Below are positions 18,186 to 27,341 of a stretch of 64,000 bases of DNA, piece by piece. The stretch is taken from NCBI GenBank assembly GCA_001661245.1, contig KV454012.1, forward strand, positions 1,735,964-1,799,963, in the 5' to 3' direction. Positions within the stretch are counted from its first letter, which is position 1; each line of letters begins with the position of its first letter. The notes under the pieces were generated by a model. That model ran no database searches, had not been told where the DNA came from, and saw only the letters and a list, made by a program, of their open reading frames with translations. The translations under genes and the position numbers were made by a program. This stretch comes from Pachysolen tannophilus NRRL Y-2460 (lineage: Eukaryota > Ascomycota > Pichiomycetes > Alaninales > Pachysolenaceae).

Positions 18186-21100
18186 ATGAAGAGGGTTCGG
18201 GATTCAGAAACACTTGTTCAAGAACAGCATGAGTTAAAACGGCCTTCTTCCAGTATTCTTGGGATATCACGTTCTATAGCGGCTTGTCAAAGGTGCAGAA
18301 TTAAAAAGACAAAATGTGATCAAAAATTTCCAAGATGTGGGAGATGTGAAAAGGCTAAAGTGGAATGTGTCGGCTTGGATAGTGCTACTGGGAGGCAAGT
18401 TCCTAGAAGTTATATTGTTCATTTGGAAGATAGGGTTGCTATGTTGGAAAAAAAATTAAGGAAAAGAGGCGTTGATCCAGATTTAACTGAAGGAGATTTA
18501 TCTAATGATATTGAACTTACTCAACAACAGGAAGCTCTAATTAATAATAATAATAATAATAATAATTCTAGCACAGGTGCTGGAATAATAGATCTGGGAG
18601 AGCAGAGAGTAAAACTGGCATCGTCTTTGTCAATGGCTGATCCATCAGCTTCCAAGCATCACAACAATAAGAAAGTTGGAGAACCATCATCTTCATCAAC
18701 AATGATGGAAAATGTTTCTAATGCCACTACAGAATCATCATCAAAGGCGCCGCTATCGTATCTTGGTGGTTCGTCGTTGGGGATATCATTTGCGAAGTTA
18801 ATGTTCACCGCCGTCAAATTTCAACAACAAGACAATAAAAGTACCACATCTGGAACAACACCAAATTCAGGAAATATAAAGTATCAGATTATGGACCCAT
18901 CTATGTCCTCCAAGACGGCAATAGGCACAATTCCAGCTCTTTTACCACCAAAGGATCAAGCACAAAGGTTTTTAGAAATTTATTTTGCTCAGTCTAATTC
19001 TCAGTTACCTATATTTCATAGAGAAGAATTCATTAAACTGTATTTTGAACCCATATATGGTTCTTTAGGATCAAATGTATCTTTGGCTTCTAATTATTCT
19101 TCAATCAATAGGGAAGTATTGAATAGTAATATTCAAGAAAATCAGACATGGTTTTGGAAATACAAAGAACAAATGGAATCTATATTATCCGAACTGATTC
19201 TGGAAAATAAAGAAAACCCCGATCCAATCAAAATTGCAAATTCAATTGTGGTACCTTTGAAATATCACAGACCTTTATATTTTTTAAATATAGTGTTTGC
19301 TATCTCATCATCAGTTCATCATTTACAATATGCATCTCAAATTTCAGAAGGTTTTAGAACATCTGCTTTGAAATTTATAGAATCTGTTTATTCATCACCC
19401 GATAGATTAGAAGCTTTACAGAGTATTTTATTGTTGACTTTATACTCAATCATGAGACCAGCTGTACCTGGAGTGTGGTATGTATTGGGTTCAGCGTTAC
19501 GATTAGTTGTTGATCTTGGTCTACACACCGAGAAATCCGTGGCTTCAAGATCAGAATCATCTGATTCTTTCACTTTAGATATGAAAAGGAGATTATTCTG
19601 GTGTACCTATAGTCTTGACAGGCAAGTATGTTTTTATCTTGGTAGACCTTTTGGAATATCAGAAGAAAGCATCAATGTCCCTTTCCCCTCTGAGTTGGAT
19701 GATGCGTTAATTGTTAGAAATGATGATTCAATTCCAGATTATAGTACTAGATCGAGTAGTATGCCTAGCTATAAAGCTGTCTCAATATCGATGTTTAAAA
19801 TGAGATTGTTGCAATCAGAAGTTCAACGGATATTATATGAAAATGCAGAGCTTCCAAGAAAATTTTCTTCTTTGATAGATTGGAAAATAGATTGTGATAA
19901 AAGATTAGATCATTGGAAAATGAGTTCACCAAAGACACAAAGAAGAATGAATTGTGAGTTTAATCTTCTGTTTTTCAACTTGAATTATAATCAAACAAAG
20001 TTGGCATTACATGGATTATCACCAAAGAACTTGAGGTTAACAGTAAGTGATTACTTTATAGTAAATGATGCTTCAAAGGAAGTAATTCGATCATATTCAA
20101 ATTTACTTAATAATCGTTCTATAAACTATACATGGGTAGCAGTTCACAACTTATTCATGGCAGGGACATCATATTTATACTCCATTTACCATTGTGAAGA
20201 GGTTGCCCAGAAAACTTCGTTACAAGAGATGCAGTGGTTCACATCTAGCTGTAGCAAAATATTAAATAGTTTGATGGACAGATGTGATGCTGCTATTCAT
20301 TGTAAAGATACTTTTGAAATATTGTCCGCTGTAGTGATAAAGCTAAAATACAATGTTGATATAACCACGGGTGTCTCAAGACTGGTTCCCACTATGGCCA
20401 ATGGTAATGGTGAAATTGTTACTGGGTTTGAAATACCTTCAGCATCCAAGATTGCAGATCAACAGCCTGGGAGACATGTTACTGAACATTTAGAGAAATT
20501 GGTGGAGACTTTACCAGGAGCAGTTGCAAGAGGAAATGACATTGTACCTAAAACTGAATTTAATGATCAGTCACCGATAATGCAACTGCAGGATAAGTTT
20601 AATTATCAACAGCAATATGACAATTTTTTTAGAGCAAATCCTCCACAAACTCAACCTTTTCCACAGCAACACTCAGAAAATGCTCAATCAGTTCAATTTC
20701 AACCATTTACAGAAGATCAAAGAGGACCAGACCAATCACAGGCAAATAATTACAATGAAAGTTTTGATGTTAATACAAGTAATTGGGGTTCAAATTACGA
20801 TTTGGATAAATTTTTTGAAGAATTGGATCAAATGGGTTCTTTTTCACCAAATTCAACACGATCTTCATCACTGGATAATATTAATTCACATTCTAACAAT
20901 AAAAACAAAGAGCGACAAAATGTGAATTTTGTCAATCCTTCTCGGCAATCAGGGTATAATACTTATCCATCCAATAGCCCGAGCCACTCATCCTCATCTT
21001 ATCGAACGTTGTCTTCGGAAAACAGTCCTCATGAACAAGATTCAAGACTGGGAAATATTCCAACCCCTGTGAACAATAACGGAAACAATCAACTTTATGC

Positions 21101-21320
21101 TGATCCTAATATCAATACTGGTACTGCTGCCAGTGTTCCTAATCCACGTACCCGCAAGCCAGGACAGTTACCGTCAACCAGAGATGGGCAACAAATTTAC
21201 AAGATGATATATCAGGTTCCAGCAGAATCGATTTGGGAACAATTTTTTTCAACTCCTGTAGGTTATAACAACATAGAATTCAACTCATCTTTCAACAATG
21301 GAAATGGTGATAGAGATTAA
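18186..21320 (+). CDS. PPR1: Zn(2)Cys(6) transcription factor, PPR1 orthologue
   Basis: Zinc-cluster activator of 1044 residues; yeast Ppr1 activates pyrimidine biosynthesis genes in response to orotate or dihydroorotate. The binuclear cluster has cysteines at 34, 37, 44, 51, 54 and 61 (spacing CX2CX6CX6CX2CX6C). It is followed by VPRSYIVHLEDRVAMLEKKL, a linker and coiled-coil dimerisation helix near identical in pattern to Ppr1 (DPATGKDVPRSYVFFLEDR). The fungal-specific regulatory domain shows RRLFWCTYSLDRQVCFYLGR near residue 465. Asn/Gln/Ser-rich stretches occur near 120-190 and 800-1000. Neighbouring TEN1, RLP24 and PAM18 are also neighbours of PPR1 in S. cerevisiae, which makes orthology more likely than paralogy. 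The ATG at 18186 is the first in frame. Confidence 0.85.
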   Translation: MKRVRDSETLVQEQHELKRPSSSILGISRSIAACQRCRIKKTKCDQKFPRCGRCEKAKVECVGLDSATGRQVPRSYIVHLEDRVAMLEKKLRKRGVDPDLTEGDLSNDIELTQQQEALINNNNNNNNSSTGAGIIDLGEQRVKLASSLSMADPSASKHHNNKKVGEPSSSSTMMENVSNATTESSSKAPLSYLGGSSLGISFAKLMFTAVKFQQQDNKSTTSGTTPNSGNIKYQIMDPSMSSKTAIGTIPALLPPKDQAQRFLEIYFAQSNSQLPIFHREEFIKLYFEPIYGSLGSNVSLASNYSSINREVLNSNIQENQTWFWKYKEQMESILSELILENKENPDPIKIANSIVVPLKYHRPLYFLNIVFAISSSVHHLQYASQISEGFRTSALKFIESVYSSPDRLEALQSILLLTLYSIMRPAVPGVWYVLGSALRLVVDLGLHTEKSVASRSESSDSFTLDMKRRLFWCTYSLDRQVCFYLGRPFGISEESINVPFPSELDDALIVRNDDSIPDYSTRSSSMPSYKAVSISMFKMRLLQSEVQRILYENAELPRKFSSLIDWKIDCDKRLDHWKMSSPKTQRRMNCEFNLLFFNLNYNQTKLALHGLSPKNLRLTVSDYFIVNDASKEVIRSYSNLLNNRSINYTWVAVHNLFMAGTSYLYSIYHCEEVAQKTSLQEMQWFTSSCSKILNSLMDRCDAAIHCKDTFEILSAVVIKLKYNVDITTGVSRLVPTMANGNGEIVTGFEIPSASKIADQQPGRHVTEHLEKLVETLPGAVARGNDIVPKTEFNDQSPIMQLQDKFNYQQQYDNFFRANPPQTQPFPQQHSENAQSVQFQPFTEDQRGPDQSQANNYNESFDVNTSNWGSNYDLDKFFEELDQMGSFSPNSTRSSSLDNINSHSNNKNKERQNVNFVNPSRQSGYNTYPSNSPSHSSSSYRTLSSENSPHEQDSRLGNIPTPVNNNGNNQLYADPNINTGTAASVPNPRTRKPGQLPSTRDGQQIYKMIYQVPAESIWEQFFSTPVGYNNIEFNSSFNNGNGDRD

Positions 21321-21323
21321 ATA

Positions 21324-21328
<5 letters not shown>

Positions 21329-21356
<28 letters not shown>
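21329..21356. repeat. (TA)n dinucleotide run between PPR1 and TEN1
   Basis: An uninterrupted TA run of about 14 units just after the PPR1 stop, in the convergent spacer. Such TA-rich elements are common efficiency signals for yeast 3'-end formation. Confidence 0.85.
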
Positions 21357-21359
<3 letters not shown>

Positions 21360-21407
21360 AACAATATTGAATGACATTATTTAAGACATTCCGTATATTA
21401 GTGAATT

Positions 21408-21794
21408 TCATATATTCTTTAAATTCCCAATCTCTTGTAAGATTTCTAAATTTTTGAAATCATTCAAGCATCCAGCAGCATCATTGACTGCTGATATATT
21501 CAAGACTTGTAAATTCTTTAAATCACCATCAAAGAGACAATCAATGCTCAAAACGTTCCCCACATATAATTCATCTTTACTATTATTAATAACCGTGTCT
21601 TGCAAATGAATCTTTACAATTTCAACATCTTTTAGCTCATGTTGTCTTTGATTCACCGTAGATATTGTCAACTCATTTTCTGTAGGAGAATACGATAAGA
21701 TCTTGCACAAGAGCCTAATATGAAGTTGATTCTGCGGCGAAACTTCTGGATTTTGCTCTTTTAAAGAATTGAGACTGATAACTAGTTTCCCCAT
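21408..21794 (-). CDS. TEN1: Telomere-capping CST subunit TEN1 (candidate)
   Basis: Small OB-fold-like protein of 128 residues. Ten1 joins Cdc13 and Stn1 to protect chromosome ends. The ATG is at 21794 (MGKLVISLNSLKEQNPEVSP). Similarity to S. cerevisiae Ten1 (about 160 residues) is weak but visible at the start: LVISLNSLK versus LVLDLKCLK, and the alternating hydrophobic strand HIRLLCKILSYSPTENELTI versus the yeast AFRILGQVREYNAELSSIIL region. The main support is position: it lies between PPR1 and RLP24, exactly as YLR010C lies between YLR014C and YLR009W. It is divergent from the methyltransferase gene. Confidence 0.72.
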   Translation of the reverse strand: MGKLVISLNSLKEQNPEVSPQNQLHIRLLCKILSYSPTENELTISTVNQRQHELKDVEIVKIHLQDTVINNSKDELYVGNVLSIDCLFDGDLKNLQVLNISAVNDAAGCLNDFKNLEILQEIGNLKNI

Positions 21795-22018
21795 AATCCC
21801 ATCTTTCAAAAAAACCTTAAAGGTTGGCTATTAATAAATTCAGTTCAAAACCTGGTTTTGATTTGATTAAATTTTATATTTAAATAATTATTTATTTAGC
21901 TTTTTTAAAAACTAAATATTATATATGAAATATGAAAAATGAAAAAATAAAATAAAAACTTTTCAAAAATATTTCAAAAATTTTATTTTTTATTTCAAGT
22001 TTTATTTGAACTAGGATA

Positions 22019-23197
22019 ATGTTAAGATATGGTTCATCAGTAGCGTCTTTTCGTGATATAAGTCAACATAGATTGTTATTTCAATATCAGCTGCTTAGAA
22101 GGAATTCATCTTCTAGGTTTAAAGAAAACGATTTAGCATTAATTATTCAAACTTCAAGACCTGATAAACAATGGTTAACTAAACCTCTCAAGCTGGGACT
22201 TAAACAAGGTATAACGAATGGAGATATTTCTCATGAATCAATAATTGGGATCAAGCCAAGATCGAAACTTTTTCAAACTAAATTTAAGAGGAATAAATTT
22301 ATTGTTATTAAACCAACATTAGAAGATTATGTGAATTTAAGTGCAAGAGATGCACAACCTATATATCCACTTGATGCTAATGCTATAGTTAATTTAGCTG
22401 ATTTACATATTGATTATCCCAAATTATCAGAAGATGGAACGAAACTTGCTCCTGGTGAATATCCTATACAAATTTTAGAGTGTGGGACTGGTCATGGATC
22501 TTTAACAATTGCAATTTCAAAAATACTTCATCCAGCAAATTGTTTTATTAAAATGTTAGGTTTAGAAAATGGAAGAGGAGCTATATTACATTCTATAGAT
22601 AATAATTTAAAACATTTACAAACTGGAATGAAGAATTTACAAAAATTTGAAAATGGAATTTATTTTCAAAATGTTGAATTTCATAATAGTGAATCTCCAA
22701 CTGAATGGCTTTTAAATGATTTAAAATCTCTTAAATTTAAAAAAATGGTTGATCCTAATATTCTGGATGAACATGAATCATCTAAATGTTTTCTAAATGC
22801 TATTTTTTTAGATATGCCAAATCCTCATGAACATTTTACTATATTATCTCAACATTTAAGAATTAATGCTCCATTAATTATATTTTGTCCATCGGTAACA
22901 CAAATTTTAGAATGTATCAAGACTTTAAATAATGATAGATCGATTAAATTAAGTTTCAACAAATGTATTGAGATATTACCAGGTGTTGGAGGAGGATTAA
23001 GAGAATGGGATACAAGATTTGTTCAAATAAGAGCTACAGGTGAACAAGGTACAGTATGTAGACCAAAAGTTGGTTCAAGAGTTGTTGGAGGAGGATTTGT
23101 CGGTATATTTAGAAAGCTAACAGAAAATAGTAAAACATTGGAAGAAGAAGAGGAAGAGGTTGAGGGAGAAGTTGAAGGAGAAACTACACTTGTATAA
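22019..23197 (+). CDS. TRM61/GCD14-family tRNA (adenine-N1)-methyltransferase, probably mitochondrial
   Basis: Predicted 392-residue class I methyltransferase of the m1A58 family. The SAM motif is ILECGTGHGSLTIAISKIL near residues 150-168. The family block FLDMPNPHEHFTILSQHLRI, with the acidic-aromatic-proline pattern of motif IV, is near 262-281, and a final RATGEQGTVCRPKVG segment follows. The first 35 residues (MLRYGSSVASFRDISQHRLL) are basic and Ser-rich, a probable mitochondrial presequence, so this looks like the mitochondrial member (TRMT61B-like) and not nuclear Gcd14. I do not recall a clear S. cerevisiae counterpart at this locus. The tail is Glu/Val-rich low-complexity sequence. 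Substrate position is inference from family. Confidence 0.7.
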   Translation: MLRYGSSVASFRDISQHRLLFQYQLLRRNSSSRFKENDLALIIQTSRPDKQWLTKPLKLGLKQGITNGDISHESIIGIKPRSKLFQTKFKRNKFIVIKPTLEDYVNLSARDAQPIYPLDANAIVNLADLHIDYPKLSEDGTKLAPGEYPIQILECGTGHGSLTIAISKILHPANCFIKMLGLENGRGAILHSIDNNLKHLQTGMKNLQKFENGIYFQNVEFHNSESPTEWLLNDLKSLKFKKMVDPNILDEHESSKCFLNAIFLDMPNPHEHFTILSQHLRINAPLIIFCPSVTQILECIKTLNNDRSIKLSFNKCIEILPGVGGGLREWDTRFVQIRATGEQGTVCRPKVGSRVVGGGFVGIFRKLTENSKTLEEEEEEVEGEVEGETTLV

Positions 23198-23300
23198 AGC
23201 TTGTACATATAAATATTGTTTTTTTAATTATAATAAAACCCCAAAACACATAATAATAATAATAAAAAAAAAAAATGAAATAAATGATAAAATCTAATAA

Positions 23301-23885
23301 CTATACATAACTTTTTCTAGCAAGTTTTTTTTTATTTTTAAGCATAACTTTAACTTTTTCTTGTTCTTGTTCTTGTTCTTCATCTTCAACATCCATTTCT
23401 TCTTCTTGTTCTTCTTCTTCAATTTGAGAATCTTTTCTTGCCAATTTTTCTGCTCTAATTCTTTCTTCAACTTCTTTCATCTTCAACAACTCAGGATTCT
23501 CTTCAACCAACTTCTTATCTGCCAGCAATTGTCTTTCCTTATTACCTCTCATTCTATTTTTATAGAATGCTCTTTCTCTCTTTTTCCTAATTTCTTCTAC
23601 TCTAGCCATCAGTTTTAATGTAGTTGAAACTAAATCTCTATTATACCTTACTGGAACATTTCTCCTAGCAGCAAATGTCAACGTTGAATCAACTGCCAAC
23701 TCCTTACCAGCAGCTTTTCTAAAAGCTTTTGTCCATTTCAATTTTCTTGGATTTCTACGTTGTTTAAAAGCTTTATGACATTTAGAACGACAAAATCTAA
23801 ACTCTTTAGCATCATTACGAACAAACATTATTCCATGTCCAGGATACACTGGAGAAGAACAGAAATGACACGCATAGATTCTCAT
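23301..23885 (-). CDS. RLP24: Ribosome biogenesis factor RLP24
   Basis: Nucleolar ribosomal-protein-L24-like factor loaded on pre-60S particles; it recruits and activates the AAA ATPase Drg1 and is later replaced by Rpl24. The 194 residues have a zinc ribbon (Cys6, Cys9, Cys32, Cys36) and a nearly invariant core [20 protein letters not shown] and [20 protein letters not shown]. The Lys/Glu-rich tail is the Drg1-binding region in yeast. Codon 92 is CTG (23610-23612) in [12 protein letters not shown]. S. cerevisiae has Ala there and human RSL24D1 also has Ala, a key observation for the codon-reassignment finding. It is divergent from PAM18, as in S. cerevisiae. Confidence 0.97.
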   Translation of the reverse strand: MRIYACHFCSSPVYPGHGIMFVRNDAKEFRFCRSKCHKAFKQRRNPRKLKWTKAFRKAAGKELAVDSTLTFAARRNVPVRYNRDLVSTTLKLMARVEEIRKKRERAFYKNRMRGNKERQLLADKKLVEENPELLKMKEVEERIRAEKLARKDSQIEEEEQEEEMDVEDEEQEQEQEKVKVMLKNKKKLARKSYV

Positions 23886-23915
23886 GATGAATTAATATTG
23901 GAAAACCTGGAAACT

Positions 23916-23947
<32 letters not shown>

Positions 23948-24061
23948 GGATAGTGATGATGATGATGATGATGGTTCCAATTTGGTTCTAGTTTGATATT
24001 ACTACTATAAAATTGTTATAGTGAAAAAAAAAAATTTTTTTTATATTTAGAAAAAAAAAAG

Positions 24062-24360
24062 AAAAAAAAATTTTTTTTTTTGAAAAATTTCAAAATTTCC
24101 TAATTCGGTAATTTTGCAGCACCGCGACCCTTACACATTTTTTCAAGTTCGGCGGACCATAGGCGGAAACTGGGCTAAAACTTGGCGAAAGATTCGCCAA
24201 TTTAAAACACACAAGTCCCTGTAAATCAAACACTTTTTAAGAGTTCCATTTAAAACTATTTTGTATGATAAAAAATGAGGCCCTCGCGGTGCCAAAAAAT
24301 TACCTAATTAGGAAATTTGTTTTTTTTTTTCAAAAATTTTTCAAAAAAAAAAAATTTTTG
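24062..24360. mobile_element. MITE-like palindromic element in the RLP24/PAM18 promoter region
   Basis: Terminal inverted repeats of 38 bases (24093-24130 and 24281-24318) match at about 31 of 38 positions, both carrying AAATTTCCTAATT.GGTAATTTT and ACCGCGA. Flanking A/T arms (T-run, GAAAAATTT) extend the symmetry to roughly 24062-24360. The 150-base interior is GC-richer than its surroundings and holds a perfect 8-bp hairpin TTGGCGAA-AGA-TTCGCCAA (24182-24200) near the centre. No coding capacity is present. This is the look of a small non-autonomous DNA element or a long stem-loop. No clear target-site duplication can be read because of the A/T homopolymers. The rest of the spacer of 644 bases (23886-24529) is A/T-rich, with a TAGATAG repeat near 23921 and a (GAT)n run near 23955. 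Confidence 0.5.
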
Positions 24361-24529
24361 TTTTTTTTTACAGTGAGAAAAAACAGTTAACAAAAGTATT
24401 TTAATAATAATAAATAATAATTTTAGAATTATAAAGTAGTAATTGTAGTAAAAAGTTATTTTATTTTTTTTTTTTACTATATCGATACAATTAAAGTAAT
24501 TTGAATTTGAATCAATCTATAGTTGTAAT

Positions 24530-25051
24530 ATGTCAGGACTACCGCGGGACTTTCAAATTCCAACTTTACCAATTCCTGGTGAAAGTGGCAATAATGGGAA
24601 TAATAATAATAATAATAATAATAATTTTGATAATTCTATACAATTTGAACAACTGCAACAATTACAACAAAATTCTTCACAACAATTAAAGACAAAAGAA
24701 GGACTGGAATATTATTTTGATCAGTGTTATCATTATTGTTCTCATCATCCATATGTTACTGCAATAGGAGTTACTACTTCTCTTTATTTAATATCTGGTT
24801 TTTTCAAAAAACCTCAACCTGGTATTAATGGTCGAGCTTTTTATAAAAATGGATTTGATCCAAAAATGAATGCATCAGAAGCTTTAAGAATCTTGGAGTT
24901 AAGAGAAACAAACTTGACAAAGAAGAAGTTGAAAGAAACACATAGAAGAATCATGTTATTGAATCATCCAGATAAAGGTGGATCTCCATTTTTAGCTACA
25001 AAGATAAATGAAGCAAAAGATTTCTTGGAAAAAAGAGGTGGGTTAAAATGA
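24530..25051 (+). CDS. PAM18: Mitochondrial import motor J-protein PAM18 (TIM14)
   Basis: Inner-membrane J-protein of the TIM23 presequence-translocase motor that stimulates the ATPase of mtHsp70. The 173 residues comprise an intermembrane-space N-terminus with a poly-Asn stretch (21-31), one membrane segment near 74-91, and a C-terminal J domain. The HPD motif is at residues 145-147 (LLNHPDKGGSPFLATKINEA) and the end is KDFLEKRGGLK, nearly identical to yeast (168 residues). ATG at 24530 is supported by the N-terminal LPIPG motif shared with the yeast protein. A single ambiguous base lies just downstream (25062). Confidence 0.96.
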   Translation: MSGLPRDFQIPTLPIPGESGNNGNNNNNNNNNFDNSIQFEQLQQLQQNSSQQLKTKEGLEYYFDQCYHYCSHHPYVTAIGVTTSLYLISGFFKKPQPGINGRAFYKNGFDPKMNASEALRILELRETNLTKKKLKETHRRIMLLNHPDKGGSPFLATKINEAKDFLEKRGGLK

Positions 25052-25391
25052 AAGGTTTTTGNTTTTTTTTGTATTTGTATATATAAATCTATGTCGATAA
25101 TTGTTGAATGAATATCTAATCTTTAGTTACTTTATCTTGTCTTTATCATCGTTATTGTTAGTTTTCATTTTTTGTAAAATTTGTTTTTGAAAAAAGTGAA
25201 AAATTTTGATGGACGGTCAAAACTTTTTCAACGCGTAGTAAATTGAAAAAAGTAAAAAATAAAATAATAATTTATAAATATAATTTATATATATATATAT
25301 AATTTTATAATTTTATTAATTTATTCAATTTCAATTTGAAATCATTGTATATCTTTTATATCTATAGCGTTGAGAGTAGAGTTATTGGATA
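25052..25391 (+). promoter_or_regulatory. CCT3 upstream region with an ACGCGT box
   Basis: This spacer of 340 bases carries ACGCGT at 25231-25236, inside the 11-mer AACGCGTAGTA (25230-25240) that also occurs upstream of NSE3. A (TA)n tract near 25286-25302 and a TATATCTATAG stretch before the start codon are possible core promoter elements. A single unresolved base is at 25062. Confidence 0.4.
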
Positions 25392-27081
25392 ATGCAAGCT
25401 CCAGTTGTGTTTTTAAGTATGTTTTATTAAATTAAATTAAATTAAATTAAATTAAATTAGTGATTTCATTATTTTTAAATACTAACATGTTTTTTCAAAT
25501 TTTTCAATTTTAGATGCATCAACTGAAAGACAATCCGGTCGTCAGGCCCAGATGTCAAATATCACTGCTGCAAAAGCTGTGGCCGATATTATAAGAACAT
25601 GTCTTGGACCTAAAGCGATGTTGAAAATGTTGTTGGATCCAATGGGTGGAATAGTTTTAACCAATGATGGTCATGCTATATTAAGAGAAATTGATGTTGC
25701 TCATCCAGCTGCAAAATCAATGATTGAATTAAGTAGGACGCAAGATGAAGAAGTTGGAGATGGTACTACAACTGTAATAATATTAGCAGGTGAAATCTTG
25801 GCACAAACTTTCCCTTATATTGAAAAAAATATTCATCCAGTTATTATTATTCAAGCTTTAAAACAAGCTTTAACAGATGCTTTAGAAGTGATCCATGAAA
25901 TATCAAGACCAATCGATGTTGAAAATGAACTGTCAATGATTCAACTTATTAAACTGTCAATTGGTACAAAATATGTTAATCAATGGTCTGATAAAATGTG
26001 TCAATTAGCTTTAAAAGCTGTAAGAACAGTAGTAATAGATCATGGTGATGGTAATAAAGAAATTGATATAAAAAGATATGTTAGAGTTGAAAAAATTCCA
26101 GGTGGAGAAATTACAGATTCAGAAGTCTTGGATGGTGTCTTATTAAATAAAGATGTTACTCATCCAAAAATGAAAAGACATATTGAAAATCCAAAAATTA
26201 TTTTATTAGATTGTCCATTAGAATATAAAAAAGGTGAATCACAAACAAATATTGAAATAACAAATGATGAAGATTGGAATAGAATCTTACAAATTGAAGA
26301 AGAACAAGTTAAAATTATATGTGAACAATTATTACAATTTAAACCTGATTTAGTTATAACTGAAAAAGGTGTAAGTGATTTAGCTCAACATTATTTACTT
26401 AAAGGTGGTGTATCATGTCTTAGAAGAGTTAAAAAATCAGATAATAATAGAATAGCAAGAGCAACAGGTGCAACTATTGTAAACAGAATTGAAGATTTAA
26501 AAGAATCAGATATTGGTAATAATTGTGGATTATTTAAAGTGGAATTAATTGGTGATGAATATTATTCTTTTATTACTAATTGTGCTAATCCTCATGCATG
26601 TACTGTATTATTAAGAGGTCCATCAAAAGATGTCTTGAACGAAATTGAAAGAAATTTACAAGATGCTACTTCAGTTGCAAGAAATGTTATGTTTGAACCT
26701 TCATTATCCCCAGGAGGTGGTGCTACAGAAATGGAAATTGCTGTTAGATTATCAGAAAAGGCAAAGTCTATAAAAGGTGTACAACAATGGCCTTACCAAG
26801 CAGTTGCTGATGCATGTGAAGTTATCCCAAGAACATTGATCCAAAACTGTGGTGGGAACCCAATTAGAGTCTTATCAAGTTTAAGAGCTAAACACGCAGA
26901 AGGTCATTCCACATTTGGTATAAATGGTGATAACGGAACAGTTGTTGACATGAAAGAATACGGTATATGGGAACCTGAAGTCATCAAGCAACAGAGTATC
27001 AAGACAGCAATTGAAAGTGCTTGTTTATTGTTAAGAGTTGATGATATTGTCAGTGGTGTCAGAAGAGGTGGCCAACAATAA
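25392..27081 (+). CDS. CCT3: Chaperonin CCT gamma subunit CCT3 (spliced)
   Basis: Subunit of the cytosolic TRiC/CCT chaperonin that folds actin and tubulin using ATP. Exon 1 is 25392-25416 and exon 2 is 25514-27081. The intron 25417-25513 has donor GTATGT, branch site TACTAAC at 25480-25486 and acceptor TAG, and contains an (AAATT)n run. Spliced length is 530 residues (yeast about 534), starting MQAPVVFLNASTERQSGRQA, near identical to yeast. The ATP-binding motif GDGTTT is at about 90-95 and LLDPMGG near 49-55. CTG codons at residues 148 and 156 (ENExSM and IKxSIG) align with Ala in S. cerevisiae Cct3. RPC17 lies just downstream, as YJL011C does near YJL014W. Confidence 0.97.
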
Positions 27082-27217
27082 ACTTATCTTTAAATTATTT
27101 TATTACTAAAATTATTTTGTCTTTTGTTTTGTTTTTTTTCTTTTTCTTTTTCTTTTGATTTCCTGTTAATGTTATTTTTATTTGATCTTATTTTTATTCC
27201 TTTTTTTTCATATAAAG

Positions 27218-27221
<4 letters not shown>

Positions 27222-27256
<35 letters not shown>
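27222..27256. repeat. (AT)n dinucleotide run between CCT3 and RPC17
   Basis: About 17 AT units in the convergent spacer, preceded by CTTTTT-rich tracts. It probably contributes to 3'-end formation. Confidence 0.85.
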
Positions 27257-27259
<3 letters not shown>

Positions 27260-27341
27260 CTAATAACTTCTACCTAAAAAAACAAAAAAACAAAAACCCT
27301 TTAGCGTCATTATAATACAGTATATTTCGTGATTCAATTTT

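Noticed and set aside
23610-23612. CUG read as serine (Candida-type code)
   Set aside because: Not excluded, but the conserved columns seen carry Ala or Gly more than Ser; only one CCT3 site is Ser in human.
24062-24360. Palindrome as a centromere
   Set aside because: Far too short, with genes directly on both sides; some yeast centromeres do have inverted repeats, but at kilobase scale.
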